This document shows positions 1 to 8,074 of a DNA stretch of 64,000 nucleotides, one piece after another. The position numbers and the translations under genes were made by a program. A model generated the notes under the pieces. The model did no database searches. It was not told the DNA's origin and saw nothing but the letters and a program-made list of their open reading frames with translations. The DNA is from Nocardioidaceae bacterium (lineage in GTDB: Bacteria; Actinomycetota; Actinomycetes; Propionibacteriales; Nocardioidaceae): contig JAGIBL010000002.1 in the NCBI GenBank assembly GCA_017744365.1, positions 124,001 through 188,000 of the forward strand. The letters run 5' to 3'. The first letter of the stretch is position 1; the number at the start of each line of letters is the position of its first letter.

Positions 1-380
1 GTGACCTTGAGGGTCACCAGGGCCTCGGGGTGCCAGGAGCCGGTGTGCCCGGCCAGCGACCAGGCCGGACCGTCGGCGCCGAACCAGGTCCGGGCGGCGT
101 CGAGCACGTCGGCGCACCAGCGCGGGTCCTTGACGAAGGCGAAGACGTCCACGACGTCGGCGAGCGAGCCGCCCTCGCGCTGGAGGATCTGGTCGATCCG
201 GCCGAGGATCGCGTCGGTCTGCCCGCGCACGTCGCCCGGGTGCAGCACCCGGCCCTCGGCGTCGGTCGCGATCGTGCCGGCGACGAAGACGAGGTCGCCC
301 GCGCGGCTGTACGGCGAGGTGCGACCCGAGGAGTGCCAGAAGGTCTCGTCGACGGCGGCGGTGCTGGAGGTGGCGGTCAC
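1..380 (-). CDS. RidA/YjgF family protein (partial, cut by left edge)
   Basis: RidA proteins are small trimeric enamine/imine deaminases that clear reactive intermediates. The 126 visible codons start at a GTG and show the family pattern: GDLVFVAGTIA near residues 28-38, the DAILGRID helix near 56-63 and VVDVFAFVKD near 76-85. The conserved C-terminal arginine region lies at or past the edge, so catalytic competence cannot be judged. It lies 30 nt downstream of the SDR gene on the same strand and is probably co-transcribed. RidA beside flavin-dependent oxygenases is known from the Rut pyrimidine pathway; the same logic here is inference. Confidence 0.85.
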   Translation of the reverse strand, partial: MTATSSTAAVDETFWHSSGRTSPYSRAGDLVFVAGTIATDAEGRVLHPGDVRGQTDAILGRIDQILQREGGSLADVVDVFAFVKDPRWCADVLDAARTWFGADGPAWSLAGHTGSWHPEALVTLKV

Positions 381-410
381 GGTGGATCCTTGTCGTGTGG
401 AAGGTCGGGC

Positions 411-1178
411 TCAGGCGCTGGCGAAGCCGCCGTCGACGACGAGCGTCGCCCCGAGCACGTAGCGCGAGGACTCGCTGGCCAGGAAGACCACGGCGTTGGC
501 GATGTCCTGGGGCTCGCCGATGAACCCCGCCGGCGTCGCGGCGATGGCGGCCTGGTTCAGCGTCTCGTCCTCGTCGAGGCGGGAGGTCATCTGGGTGCGG
601 GTCATGCCGGGGGCGACGATGTTGACCCGGATGCCGCGCGGCGCCAGCTCGACGGCGAGGCACCGGGCCATCGCCTCGACGGCGCCCTTGGTGGCGGAGT
701 AGGCGGCACTGTTCGGGAACCCGATGCGGGACACGTTCGAGCCGACGAACACGACCGCGGACCCGGCCTCCAGGTGCGGGAGCAGGGCCTGGGTGAGCGC
801 GTACGGCATCCGCACGTTCGTCGCCCACTGCTCCTCCAGGCTCGCCACCGGAGTCTCCTCGAAGGGCCCGAACTCGAAGACGCCGGCGTTGTGCACGACG
901 ACGTCGACGCGGCCGAACCGCTCGAGCACCCGGCCCACCAGGCTGGCGCAGGCGTCGTCGGTGAGGGCGAGGTCGGCGAGCGCGGCCTCGGCCTCGCCGC
1001 CCGCGGCCTCGATGGCGCGCACGGTCTCGCCGAGCCGGGACTCGTCCCGGCCGACGCAGACGACCTTCGCCCCGGCCGTGCCGAGCGTGGTGGCGATGGC
1101 GCGCCCGATCCCCGCGCTCGCACCGGTGACGATGGCGACCTTGCCTCGCAGGTCCTGCGGCAGCAGCTCGACGGTCAT
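411..1178 (-). CDS. SDR family NAD(P)-dependent oxidoreductase
   Basis: Classical short-chain dehydrogenase of 255 aa, the usual length. The cofactor motif TGASAGIGRA is at residues 18-27, NNAG appears as HNAG near residue 90, the catalytic serine lies in VGSNVS near 147, and the YSATK catalytic pair is Y160/K164. The C-terminus has the usual LASESSRYVLGATLVVDGG strand and helix. It should oxidise a secondary alcohol or reduce a carbonyl; the substrate cannot be read. ATG start with GGGAG close upstream. Together with RidA downstream and the XRE-cupin regulator upstream it is part of a small catabolic group. Confidence 0.9.
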   Translation of the reverse strand: MTVELLPQDLRGKVAIVTGASAGIGRAIATTLGTAGAKVVCVGRDESRLGETVRAIEAAGGEAEAALADLALTDDACASLVGRVLERFGRVDVVVHNAGVFEFGPFEETPVASLEEQWATNVRMPYALTQALLPHLEAGSAVVFVGSNVSRIGFPNSAAYSATKGAVEAMARCLAVELAPRGIRVNIVAPGMTRTQMTSRLDEDETLNQAAIAATPAGFIGEPQDIANAVVFLASESSRYVLGATLVVDGGFASA

Positions 1179-1202
1179 CTCCCAGCAGCCCTTCCGTGTT
1201 CC

Positions 1203-1226
1203 GATCGCATGATGCGTTCAGCGATC
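1203..1226. promoter_or_regulatory. inverted repeat upstream of the SDR gene
   Basis: GATCGC, 12-nt spacer, GCGATC. Inside it lies an 11-bp palindrome CGCATGATGCG at 1206-1216. It sits 25 nt upstream of the SDR start, where an operator would be expected. Binding protein unknown; the neighbouring XRE-cupin protein is a candidate. Confidence 0.4.
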
Positions 1227-1262
1227 ATAAACACGTCTAGCGCTGTTGAACAAGACCTCGGA

Positions 1263-2036
1263 TCAGGCCGCTCCGGGCCCCGCGCCGCCCTGCCCGTCGC
1301 CGCCCTGCCCGTTGTCCAGTCCGATCCGGGCGAGGATGCCGGCCACGTCCTCCTCGCCCACGCCCCCCGCCGGGTCGCTCTCGACGGTGTCGCCCCGGCC
1401 GTCGACGAAGAAGACCGCCTGGGCCGGGACGTCGCCGTGGTTGGAGTAGTAGTGCGGGCGCGAGGAGCTGAAGGCGATCGAGTCGCCCGGCGGCACCTCC
1501 AGGACCTCGAACTCGAGGTGGAGCGTGAGCGTGCCGGCGATGACGTAGGCGTACTCGACGCCGAGGTGCTGGGTGAACCGGCCGTGCAGGCTGCTCGAGG
1601 CGCCCGGCGCGTAGGTGACCAGGAGCGGCTGGACGGCGCGGTCGTTCGTCGCGACCGCCAGCCGCTCCCAGGTGACGCCGTTCTCCATCTCCAGCGTGGG
1701 GTTCTCCGCGGACCGCTGCACCGCGGGTCCGGTGTGGAAGACCGCGGTCTCCGTGCGCGGTGCCGCCGGGGCCGGCCGCGACGCCGCCGGCCCGGCGTCG
1801 CGCCCGGTGAGGATCGTGTCCATCGACGCCCCGTAGAAGGTGACCAGGCCGTACAGCGTGCCCACCGACGGCTGGGTCTTCCCGTTCTCGACCTGGGAGA
1901 GCAGGCTCGCCGAGATGCCGAGCTGGCGGGCCACCTCGCGCAGGCTGAGCCGCTTCTCCTGCCTGATCTCACGGAGCCGGGCCCCGACCGAGATCGGGAG
2001 CCCGTTGACGTTCTCGCCGGCGTTGCCCTCAGCCAC
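1263..2036 (-). CDS. XRE family transcriptional regulator with cupin sensor domain
   Basis: 257-aa regulator. The N-terminal HTH_XRE domain (about residues 15-70) contains LREIRQEKRLSLREVARQLG and SASLLSQVENGKTQPS. A linker of about 60 residues leads to a C-terminal cupin_2 barrel with LHGRFTQHLGVEYAYVIAGT. This architecture (PuuR/SutR type) senses a small molecule through the cupin. The chosen GTG start has GGAG 6 nt upstream. The cupin is followed by an unusual Gly/Gln-rich tail. It lies between the OYE and SDR genes and has its own upstream inverted repeat, so autoregulation and control of its neighbours is likely (inference). Confidence 0.85.
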   Translation of the reverse strand: MAEGNAGENVNGLPISVGARLREIRQEKRLSLREVARQLGISASLLSQVENGKTQPSVGTLYGLVTFYGASMDTILTGRDAGPAASRPAPAAPRTETAVFHTGPAVQRSAENPTLEMENGVTWERLAVATNDRAVQPLLVTYAPGASSSLHGRFTQHLGVEYAYVIAGTLTLHLEFEVLEVPPGDSIAFSSSRPHYYSNHGDVPAQAVFFVDGRGDTVESDPAGGVGEEDVAGILARIGLDNGQGGDGQGGAGPGAA

Positions 2037-2052
2037 GCGGAGCTCCGTTCTG

Positions 2053-2079
2053 TGTCGTTGCAGGCCTACTTCAACGACA
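2053..2079. promoter_or_regulatory. candidate operator of the XRE-cupin regulator
   Basis: TGTCGTTG, 11-nt spacer, CAACGACA: perfect 8-bp arms, 17 nt upstream of the regulator start and between it and the OYE gene. The position suggests autoregulation. Confidence 0.5.
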
Positions 2080-2119
2080 TTGTACGGCGACCGCGGCTCG
2101 TTGACCGGGAGCGGACAGG

Positions 2120-3181
2120 TCAGCCCAGGCTGGGATAGGTGGTGTAGCCGACGTGGTCGCCCCCGTAGAAGGTGGCCGGGTCCGGCTCGTTGAGGTGCGC
2201 GCCGGTGCGCATCCGGGTGACCAGGTCGGGGTTGGCCAGGGCCAGGGTGCCGACCGTGATCGCGTCGGCGAGCCCGTCCGCGACGTCCTGCGCGCGCGAC
2301 GCCAGGTCGCCGCCGGCCCGGTTGAGCACCAGCGTGCTCGGCCACGCCTCGCGCAGCTCGACCAGCAGCTCCTCGTTGTCGAGCGCGACGTAGTGCACGT
2401 AGGCGATGCCGACCTCGGCGAGGCGTCGTACGAGCTCGAGGTAGGTCTCGCGCGGCTGCGGCTCCTCGATGCCGTTGAACGGGTTGCCCGGCGAGAGCCG
2501 GATGCCCACCCGCGAGGCGCCGATGCGCTCGGCGATCGCGGCGGCGACCTCGACCGTGAACCGCACCCGGTTCTCCACCGAGCCGCCGTACTCGTCGGTG
2601 CGCTGGTTCGTGTTCGGGGCCAGGAACTGGTGCGGCAGGTAGCCGTAGCCGCCGTGGATCTCGATGCCGTCGGCGCCGGCACCGATGGCCGCGGCCGCGG
2701 CGTCCGCGTACTCCTCGACGACGGCGCGCACCTCCTCGGTACTCAGCTCGCGCGGCACCGGCATCGGCTGCGGACCGCCCGGGGTGAACATCTCGCCGGG
2801 CGCGGCGATCGGCGACGGCGCCACCGGCGCGGTGCCGTTGCGGGTGTTGTCCGGGTGGCTGACCCGGCCCACGTGCATGAGCTGGATGAAGATCCGGCCG
2901 CCGGCCGCGTGCACCGCGTCGGTGGTCAGCTTCCAGCCGTTGATCTGCTCCTCGGTGTGGATGCCCGGCGTCAGCATGTAGCCCTGGCCCACCTCGGAGG
3001 GCTGGGTGCCCTCGCTGATGATGAGGCCGTGGCCCGCGCGCTGCGCGTAGTACTCCGCGTTGAGCTCGGTCGGGACGCCGTCGCGGTTGCCGCGGTTGCG
3101 CGTCATCGGCGACATGAAGACGCGGTTCTCGATCGCGAGCTCGCCGAGGGTCAGCGGCGACCAGAGCGCTTGGTAGGTCAT
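2120..3181 (-). CDS. Old Yellow Enzyme family alkene reductase (NADH:flavin oxidoreductase)
   Basis: 353-aa FMN TIM-barrel enzyme of the OYE/NemA group. Seen: N-terminal LWSPLTLGELAIENRVFMSPMTR, the QLMHVGR strand near residue 100, the active-site region EIHGGYGYLPHQFLAPNTNQR near 174-194, and FMN-phosphate loop features near the C-terminus. The family reduces alpha,beta-unsaturated carbonyls, nitro groups or maleimides with NAD(P)H. The ATG start has GGGGAG upstream. It lies between the 3,279-9,150 operon and the XRE-cupin gene, with a 15-bp palindrome in its promoter, and may process an unsaturated intermediate of the same pathway. Confidence 0.93.
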   Translation of the reverse strand: MTYQALWSPLTLGELAIENRVFMSPMTRNRGNRDGVPTELNAEYYAQRAGHGLIISEGTQPSEVGQGYMLTPGIHTEEQINGWKLTTDAVHAAGGRIFIQLMHVGRVSHPDNTRNGTAPVAPSPIAAPGEMFTPGGPQPMPVPRELSTEEVRAVVEEYADAAAAAIGAGADGIEIHGGYGYLPHQFLAPNTNQRTDEYGGSVENRVRFTVEVAAAIAERIGASRVGIRLSPGNPFNGIEEPQPRETYLELVRRLAEVGIAYVHYVALDNEELLVELREAWPSTLVLNRAGGDLASRAQDVADGLADAITVGTLALANPDLVTRMRTGAHLNEPDPATFYGGDHVGYTTYPSLG

Positions 3182-3217
3182 GAGGGGTCTCCCCGCTAGA
3201 GGTTTGTACAGTGAGCA

Positions 3218-3232
3218 TGAACATTATGTTCA
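3218..3232. promoter_or_regulatory. 15-bp perfect palindrome upstream of OYE gene
   Basis: TGAACAT-T-ATGTTCA, centred 44 nt upstream of the OYE start in the 97-nt gap after the flavin reductase gene. It looks like an operator. No regulator can be assigned. Confidence 0.45.
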
Positions 3233-3278
3233 GGGAGAGTGGAAATCAAGATTGAACGTGCAACCTCTTGCGGGGCTC

Positions 3279-3755
3279 TCACTCCTGCGTGGTCGTGAAC
3301 CGCGAGTCGTGGAAGACCAGCGGTGCCCGCCCGGGCGTGGCCCGGACCGCCTCGACGGCGACCACGACGAGGCAGTGGTCGCCGAGCGGCAGCACCCGCT
3401 CGACCGGTCCCGAGTAGCTCGCCACCGCGCGGCGGACCAGCGCCCAGCCGCCCTCGCGGCACAGGTGCTGCGCCGGGACGGCGCTGTGCCCGCGGGTCGC
3501 CATCCGGCGGGCGAGAGCGACCTGCCCGGCACCGAGGACGTTCGCGGTCACGGCGGTGCCGGGCAGGAGCGAGCCGAGGATCGACCGCTCCTGCCCGACG
3601 AAGAACCCGAGCAGCGGGGGCTCCAGCGAGATCGACACCAGCGAGCCGATGGTGACCCCCTGGACGTCGGTCCCGTCCGCAACCGTGACCACGCAGACCC
3701 CGGTCGGGTTCTGCGCGAACCCGTGCCGCAGCGCGGTCCCGGCCCGGGCGGTCAT
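3279..3755 (-). CDS. flavin reductase family protein
   Basis: 158-aa flavin_Reduct domain protein, the small NAD(P)H:FMN/FAD reductase that feeds reduced flavin to two-component monooxygenases. Visible: FAQNPTGVCVVTV at the N-terminus, GVTIGSLVSISLEPPLLGFFVG (FMN-binding Ser region) near 35-55, SILGSLLPG, and GDHCLVVVAVEAV near the C-terminus, typical of the HpaC/RutF group. The start overlaps the SnoaL-like gene by 4 nt (ATGA). As last gene of the LLM-oxidoreductase operon it is the natural flavin donor for the enzyme at 8,071-9,150 (inference). Confidence 0.9.
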   Translation of the reverse strand: MTARAGTALRHGFAQNPTGVCVVTVADGTDVQGVTIGSLVSISLEPPLLGFFVGQERSILGSLLPGTAVTANVLGAGQVALARRMATRGHSAVPAQHLCREGGWALVRRAVASYSGPVERVLPLGDHCLVVVAVEAVRATPGRAPLVFHDSRFTTTQE

Positions 3756-4165
3756 CGCCCAGGCCGGACCGGGTAGCCGAGCTGGCGGACCAGGGCGAGC
3801 TCGTCGGCCATGAACCAGCCGTCGGCGATCAAGCCGTCCTCGATCCTCCAGCGCCCCATCTCCAGGACCTCGATCGGCCGCCCGGTCGCCGGGATGCCGA
3901 GGAGCTCGCCGGCATGGGTGCCCCGGACGACCCACAGCGCCCAGACCTCGTCGCCGTGGGCGACGATGCCCAGCACCTCGTCCTCCCGGTCCGGGATCGC
4001 CCCGGCCGAGAGGTCCGTGGTCCCGGTGATCTCACCGAGGTTGTGGAAGCCGTTCCGCCCGGTGGTGACACGCGGGCTCAGGAACCTGCGCCGTTCCGCC
4101 ATCGGGACCGACCGGTACGCCGTGACGAGCGCGATGTTGGCGCGCTCCTGGTCCGAGTAGCCCAT
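3752..4165 (-). CDS. SnoaL-like / nuclear transport factor 2-fold protein
   Basis: 137-aa protein with an NTF2-like cone fold signature: N-terminal helix MGYSDQERANIALVTAYRSV, then IVAHGDEVWALWVVRGTHAGELLGIPATGRPIEVLEMGRWRIEDGLIADGW split across the middle, closely matching SnoaL/ester-cyclase proteins. Function is not deducible; relatives are cyclases, isomerases or binding proteins. The ATG used here shares one base with the preceding stop (TGATG); a GTG one codon earlier (4168) would give a 4-nt overlap. It is translationally coupled to the flavin reductase. A small isomerase or hydrolase acting on an oxygenated product is a fair guess only. Confidence 0.75.
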   Translation of the reverse strand: MGYSDQERANIALVTAYRSVPMAERRRFLSPRVTTGRNGFHNLGEITGTTDLSAGAIPDREDEVLGIVAHGDEVWALWVVRGTHAGELLGIPATGRPIEVLEMGRWRIEDGLIADGWFMADELALVRQLGYPVRPGR

Positions 4166-5130
4166 CACTTGGTGCCGAAGAACCCGTCCACGTCGACCGG
4201 TGCCTGGACGGCGCCGAACTCGAGCAGGTGGTCGGCCAGGGACTGCACGGCGGCCACGTCCTTGAGGTTGGTCGCGTACCGGGTCAGCGTGATCTTGTCG
4301 GCGTACTCGGGCTTGAGCTCGCCGTGCTTCTCCAGCACCTTCAGCGCCAGGCTGGGGTCGTCGAGGGCCATCTTCGAGGCCTCGGCCAGCGCCTTCACGA
4401 ACCCGTCGAGCGCCTTGGCGTTCTTGTCCGCGAAGGACGCGGAGGTGATGAAGCCGCCCACCGGGAACTGGCCCAGCGAGGAGTCGGCCACGTCGAAGAC
4501 CGGCTTGGCACCGAGCTCGGCGATCATCTGGGCGCGGATCGGCTCGATGGTGCAGACCGCGTCGACCTTGCCCGAGGACAGCACCGTCGGGTGGTCACCC
4601 GGCGGGACCACCTGGAAGGTCACCGTGTCGGACTTCAGGCCCTTCGCGGCCAGGGCCGACTTGATGGCCAGCACGCAGGTGGTGTTCGGCGCGAGCACCG
4701 CGACGCTGTGGCCGCGCAGGCCGGCGACGTCGGTGATCTTCGAGTCCTTCCCGACCAGCACCTGCATGTTGCCCGGCACCTGGTAGTCGGTGATGGCGAC
4801 CAGCCGGAGCGGGATGTGCGCGCCGTACGCGGTCGCGGCGCCGGCCACGTTGTTCCAGGCCAGGTCGACCTGGCCGCCCATCACGGCCTCGGCAGCCGCG
4901 CCGGAGGTCAGGTTCTGCTTCGTCTCGATCTTGAGGCCCTCCTTCGCGAAGAGACCGTTGTCCTCGGCGATGTGCAGCGCCGCGATGCTGATGCTCGGCG
5001 GGTAGTTCAGCCGCAGCGTGGTCAGTCCCTCGCTGTTCTTGCCGGCCTTGCCACCGGATCCCCCACAGGCGGTCACGGCCAGGGCCGTCACCGTGAGGAT
5101 CGCCAGGGCGACGATGTGCTTGATCTTCAT
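4165..5130 (-). CDS. ABC transporter substrate-binding lipoprotein, NitT/TauT (SsuA/THI5-like) type
   Basis: 321-aa binding protein. Lipoprotein signal with lipobox LAVTAC at residues 17-22 followed by a GGSGG linker, so membrane-anchored outside the cell. The mature part has NMT1/SsuA-like features: LRLNYPPSISIAALHIAEDNGLFAKEGL, then AEAVMGGQVDLAWNN, typical of binders for sulfonates, taurine, pyrimidines (ThiY) and similar small organics. It is followed by the ATPase and permease genes in one operon. The ligand is probably the substrate of the co-encoded LLM oxidoreductase (inference). Confidence 0.9.
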   Translation of the reverse strand: MKIKHIVALAILTVTALAVTACGGSGGKAGKNSEGLTTLRLNYPPSISIAALHIAEDNGLFAKEGLKIETKQNLTSGAAAEAVMGGQVDLAWNNVAGAATAYGAHIPLRLVAITDYQVPGNMQVLVGKDSKITDVAGLRGHSVAVLAPNTTCVLAIKSALAAKGLKSDTVTFQVVPPGDHPTVLSSGKVDAVCTIEPIRAQMIAELGAKPVFDVADSSLGQFPVGGFITSASFADKNAKALDGFVKALAEASKMALDDPSLALKVLEKHGELKPEYADKITLTRYATNLKDVAAVQSLADHLLEFGAVQAPVDVDGFFGTK

Positions 5131-5137
5131 GCGTACC

Positions 5138-5977
5138 TCATTCGGTTGGGTGGAGCGAGAACCTGGTGCTCCCGAGCGCGGCGTCGCGGATCAGCCCGGC
5201 GACCTCGGCGCGCTGGGCGACGAAGCGCGGGTCCGCCTTGGTGGTGATCTGGTCGCGGGTCTCCGGGAGGTCGACGACCCGTTCGGCGTGCACCTCGCCC
5301 GGCGACCGCTTGAGCACGACGACGCGGTGCGAGAGGTAGACCGACTCGTCGATGTCGTGGGTGACGAAGAGGATCGTCATCCCGAACTCGCGGTGCACGG
5401 CGAGGGTGAGGTCCTCGAGCTCGGCGCGGGTCTGGGCGTCGACCGAGGCGAACGGCTCGTCCATCAGCAGGATCCGCGGCCGGTACGCCAGCGCCCGGGC
5501 GATCGCGACCCGCTGCTGCATGCCGCCGGAGAGCTCCCACGGGTACTTGTGCTCGTGCCCGGTCAGGCCGACGGCGGCCAGCGACTCGGCCACCCGGGTG
5601 CGGCGCTCGGACCGCTCCAGGCCCAGGCCGGAGAGGCCGAAGCTCACGTTGGCGCGCACCCGCAGCCACGGGAACAGCGAGCGGCTGTAGTCCTGGAAGA
5701 CGATCGCCAGCTCGCGCGGGACGCCCGAGATCGGGCGCCCGAAGGCGGTCACCGTGCCCGACGTCGGCTGCATCAGCCCCGAGATCGTCTTCATCAGCGT
5801 GGTCTTGCCGCAGCCGGAGGGACCGACCAGGGAGACGAGCTCGCCGCGCGCGACCTCGAAGGTGACCCCGTTGACCACCGCCGGGCCGCCCGGGCCGTAG
5901 CGGTGGGTGATGTTGTGGACGGCGAGCGCAGCGGACACGGAGGTGGTCCCTTCGTCGAGGTGGAGGCGGGCGGTCAC
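5138..5977 (-). CDS. ABC transporter ATP-binding protein, NitT/TauT type
   Basis: 279-aa ATPase. Walker A GPSGCGKTT near residue 50, Q-loop VFQDYSRSLFPW, signature LSGGMQQR, Walker B ILLMDEPF and switch FVTHDIDES are all present. It matches SsuB/TauB. The GTG start overlaps the upstream permease stop by 4 nt (GTGA) and 7 nt separate it from the binding-protein gene. It energises import by the two permeases encoded upstream. Confidence 0.93.
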   Translation of the reverse strand: MTARLHLDEGTTSVSAALAVHNITHRYGPGGPAVVNGVTFEVARGELVSLVGPSGCGKTTLMKTISGLMQPTSGTVTAFGRPISGVPRELAIVFQDYSRSLFPWLRVRANVSFGLSGLGLERSERRTRVAESLAAVGLTGHEHKYPWELSGGMQQRVAIARALAYRPRILLMDEPFASVDAQTRAELEDLTLAVHREFGMTILFVTHDIDESVYLSHRVVVLKRSPGEVHAERVVDLPETRDQITTKADPRFVAQRAEVAGLIRDAALGSTRFSLHPTE

Positions 5978-6792
5978 GGGAGCGGGGTCCCGGTGAAGCC
6001 GACGTGCCAGGCGAGCAGGCGCTTCTCGAGCGCGAGGAAGGCGAGGTTGAGCAGGTAGCCGAGGAGCCCGAGCATCGCCACGGCCGCCCACATGTCCAGG
6101 ACCTGGTAGCTGCGCTGCGAGGTCAGCAGGAAGTTGCCGAGACCGTGCTGGGTCAGTGACCACTCCGAGAGCACCATCAGGATCAGCGCCAGCCCGAGGC
6201 TGACCCGCAGGCCCGCGGCGATCCTGGGCGCGGCCGCCGGCAGCGAGATCATCGCGAACTGGCGCGGCAGCGAGATGCCGAACGCGGTCCCGGTGTCGCG
6301 CAGCGTCGGCTCCACGGCCCGGGTGGCCTGCAGCGTGTTGAGCAGCACCGGCCAGATGCAGCCGAACGCGATCAGCGCGATCCGCATCCGGTCGTTGGCC
6401 CCGAGCACGATGAGGAACAGCGGCACGATCGCCGGCTTGGGCAGCGACCGGATGAAGTTCACCGGCGGGTCGACGTACCCCTGGGCCCGCGCCCACCGGC
6501 CGGCGACCAGCCCCACGGCGATGCCGACGAGCCCGCCGAGCGCCCACCCGGCGAGCGCGCGGGCGACGCTGGGCACGACGTCGGTGGTGAAGCCGCCGGT
6601 CACGAACAGGTGCGCGGCCGGACCGGAGAACCACAGCTCGCGCATCCGCACCGCGATGTCGGCCGGCGTCGGGAAGAAGATGTTCTGGGCCTCCACGGTG
6701 AGGACCTGCCAGAGCGCGAGCAGCGCGACCACCAGGCCGAGCTTGACGACGAGCGCACGCGCGGCGCGCCCGGTGAGACGGAGCAGGCTCAT
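5974..6792 (-). CDS. ABC transporter permease, NitT/TauT (SsuC) type
   Basis: 272-aa integral membrane protein with the BPD_transp_1 fold, about six TM helices and the EAA-like loop GTAFGISLPRQFAMISLPAAAP. The start overlaps the preceding permease gene by 4 nt (ATGA). Most SsuC/TauC importers use one permease gene as homodimer; here it pairs with a second, clearly different permease, implying a heterodimeric membrane pore. Confidence 0.9.
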   Translation of the reverse strand: MSLLRLTGRAARALVVKLGLVVALLALWQVLTVEAQNIFFPTPADIAVRMRELWFSGPAAHLFVTGGFTTDVVPSVARALAGWALGGLVGIAVGLVAGRWARAQGYVDPPVNFIRSLPKPAIVPLFLIVLGANDRMRIALIAFGCIWPVLLNTLQATRAVEPTLRDTGTAFGISLPRQFAMISLPAAAPRIAAGLRVSLGLALILMVLSEWSLTQHGLGNFLLTSQRSYQVLDMWAAVAMLGLLGYLLNLAFLALEKRLLAWHVGFTGTPLP

Positions 6793-7574
6793 CGGCGTCC
6801 CTCCCAGGGCACCAGGCGGTTGCCGAGACCGGCCGCGGCCGCGTTCAGGGCCCACCCGATCAGGCCGGCCAGGACCACCGCCGCGAACACCGGCGCGGCG
6901 TCGAAGTCGCGGTAGCTGGTGCGCAGGATGAACCCGCCGATGCCGCTCGGCGTCCCGGCTGCCATCTCCGAGGAGATGGCCACGGTCAGCGCCATCGGCA
7001 GCGCGATGCGGAAGCCGGTCAGCGCCGCCGGCACCGCGCTGGGTACGACGACCCCGGCCCAGACGCGCAGCCGGCTCAGCCCGAACGAGCGCGCCGCGTC
7101 GACCGCGACCCCGTCGACCGAGCGCACGCCGTACGTCGTGTTCAGCAGCACCGGCCAGACGGCCACGACGACCACCACGACGGTCTTCATCCGCACGCCG
7201 TCTCCGAGCGTCATCAGCAGCAGCGGGATCAGCGCGACGCTCGGCAGCGAGCGCAGCACGTCGATCGGCGCGCGGGTCATCCGGGTCGCCAGGCTGGACG
7301 CGCCCAGGCCGAGGCCGCCGCCGATGCCGGCGACGCAGGAGATGAGCAGGCCCAGCGCGACCGCGGTCATGGTGTTGCCGACCGCGCCCAGGAAGTCCGG
7401 GTCCACGGCCAGCCGGGCGACCTCGCGGCCGATGGCCGGCACCGCGGGGAGCAGCCGGCGGTCGACGATCCCGGCCAGGGCGACGACCTGGTAGAGCGCC
7501 GCCACCGCGGCCGCGCCCACGAGCCCACGCCAGAGCACCAGCGCACGCGGCTCGCTCCGGTGGCGCACCGTCAT
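6789..7574 (-). CDS. ABC transporter permease, NitT/TauT type (second subunit)
   Basis: 261-aa six-TM permease of the same family as its downstream neighbour but divergent from it. The EAA-like loop reads AARSFGLSRLRVWAGVVVPSAVP, and the family motif RSLPSVALIPLLLMTLG lies near residue 110. Overlaps on both sides are 4 nt. Two unequal permeases plus one ATPase and one binding protein make a complete importer. Confidence 0.9.
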   Translation of the reverse strand: MTVRHRSEPRALVLWRGLVGAAAVAALYQVVALAGIVDRRLLPAVPAIGREVARLAVDPDFLGAVGNTMTAVALGLLISCVAGIGGGLGLGASSLATRMTRAPIDVLRSLPSVALIPLLLMTLGDGVRMKTVVVVVVAVWPVLLNTTYGVRSVDGVAVDAARSFGLSRLRVWAGVVVPSAVPAALTGFRIALPMALTVAISSEMAAGTPSGIGGFILRTSYRDFDAAPVFAAVVLAGLIGWALNAAAAGLGNRLVPWEGRR

Positions 7575-8074
7575 CGCGCCGCCTCCCGGGGCGCGCGTCG
7601 CGAGGCCACGATGGCCAGCCCGGAGAGTGCCCCGGCCACGAGCGCCGCGACCGGCATCCAGCTCTCGTCGGGAACGCCGAGCAGGTCGTCGACGCTGTAG
7701 GAGCCCGGGCCGAGCAGCGTCACCGCCACGACACCGGCCAGCAGGGTCAGGTCGAACTCGCACCCGCCGCGCCGGTTGTCGAGCCCGCTGCGCACGTGGA
7801 TGGAGAGGATGTTGACGACGACCCCGAGCAGCATCGCCGCGGCGAGGTAGGTCGCGGTGCCGGTGAGCAGCAGCAGCCCGCCGACCGCCTCGGTGACACC
7901 GGCGGCGTAGGCCATCAGCAGCGGCGGGCGGTAGCCGCGCGAGCTGAAGAAGTCGAGCGAGTCGGAGATCCCGTTCGACCCCCACCAGCGGAAGAGCTTG
8001 TCGGTGCCGTGGAAGGCCATCAGCCCGCCCAGCACGACCCGCAGCACGATCGCGGCCTCGTCCATCACGGTCAC
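7571..8074 (-). CDS. DoxX family membrane protein
   Basis: About 167 aa with four predicted TM segments: VLRVVLGGLMAFHGTDKLF, MAYAAGVTEAVGGLLLLTG, AAAMLLGVVVNILSIH and a C-terminal pair. DoxX-like proteins are named after a thiosulfate:quinone oxidoreductase subunit, but most have no defined role. The GTG at 8074 gives the 4-nt overlap used throughout this operon; an ATG at 8065 is the alternative. It is positioned between the oxidoreductase and the importer, so it may help electron transfer or handling of the substrate at the membrane (inference). Confidence 0.8.
   Translation of the reverse strand: MTVMDEAAIVLRVVLGGLMAFHGTDKLFRWWGSNGISDSLDFFSSRGYRPPLLMAYAAGVTEAVGGLLLLTGTATYLAAAMLLGVVVNILSIHVRSGLDNRRGGCEFDLTLLAGVVAVTLLGPGSYSVDDLLGVPDESWMPVAALVAGALSGLAIVASRRAPREAAR

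Noticed and set aside
30-2138. Long plus-strand open frame across the RidA-SDR-regulator region
   Set aside because: It is antisense to well supported genes; GC-rich codon bias opens long false frames. Composition is repetitive Arg/Gly/Asp and shows no family motif.
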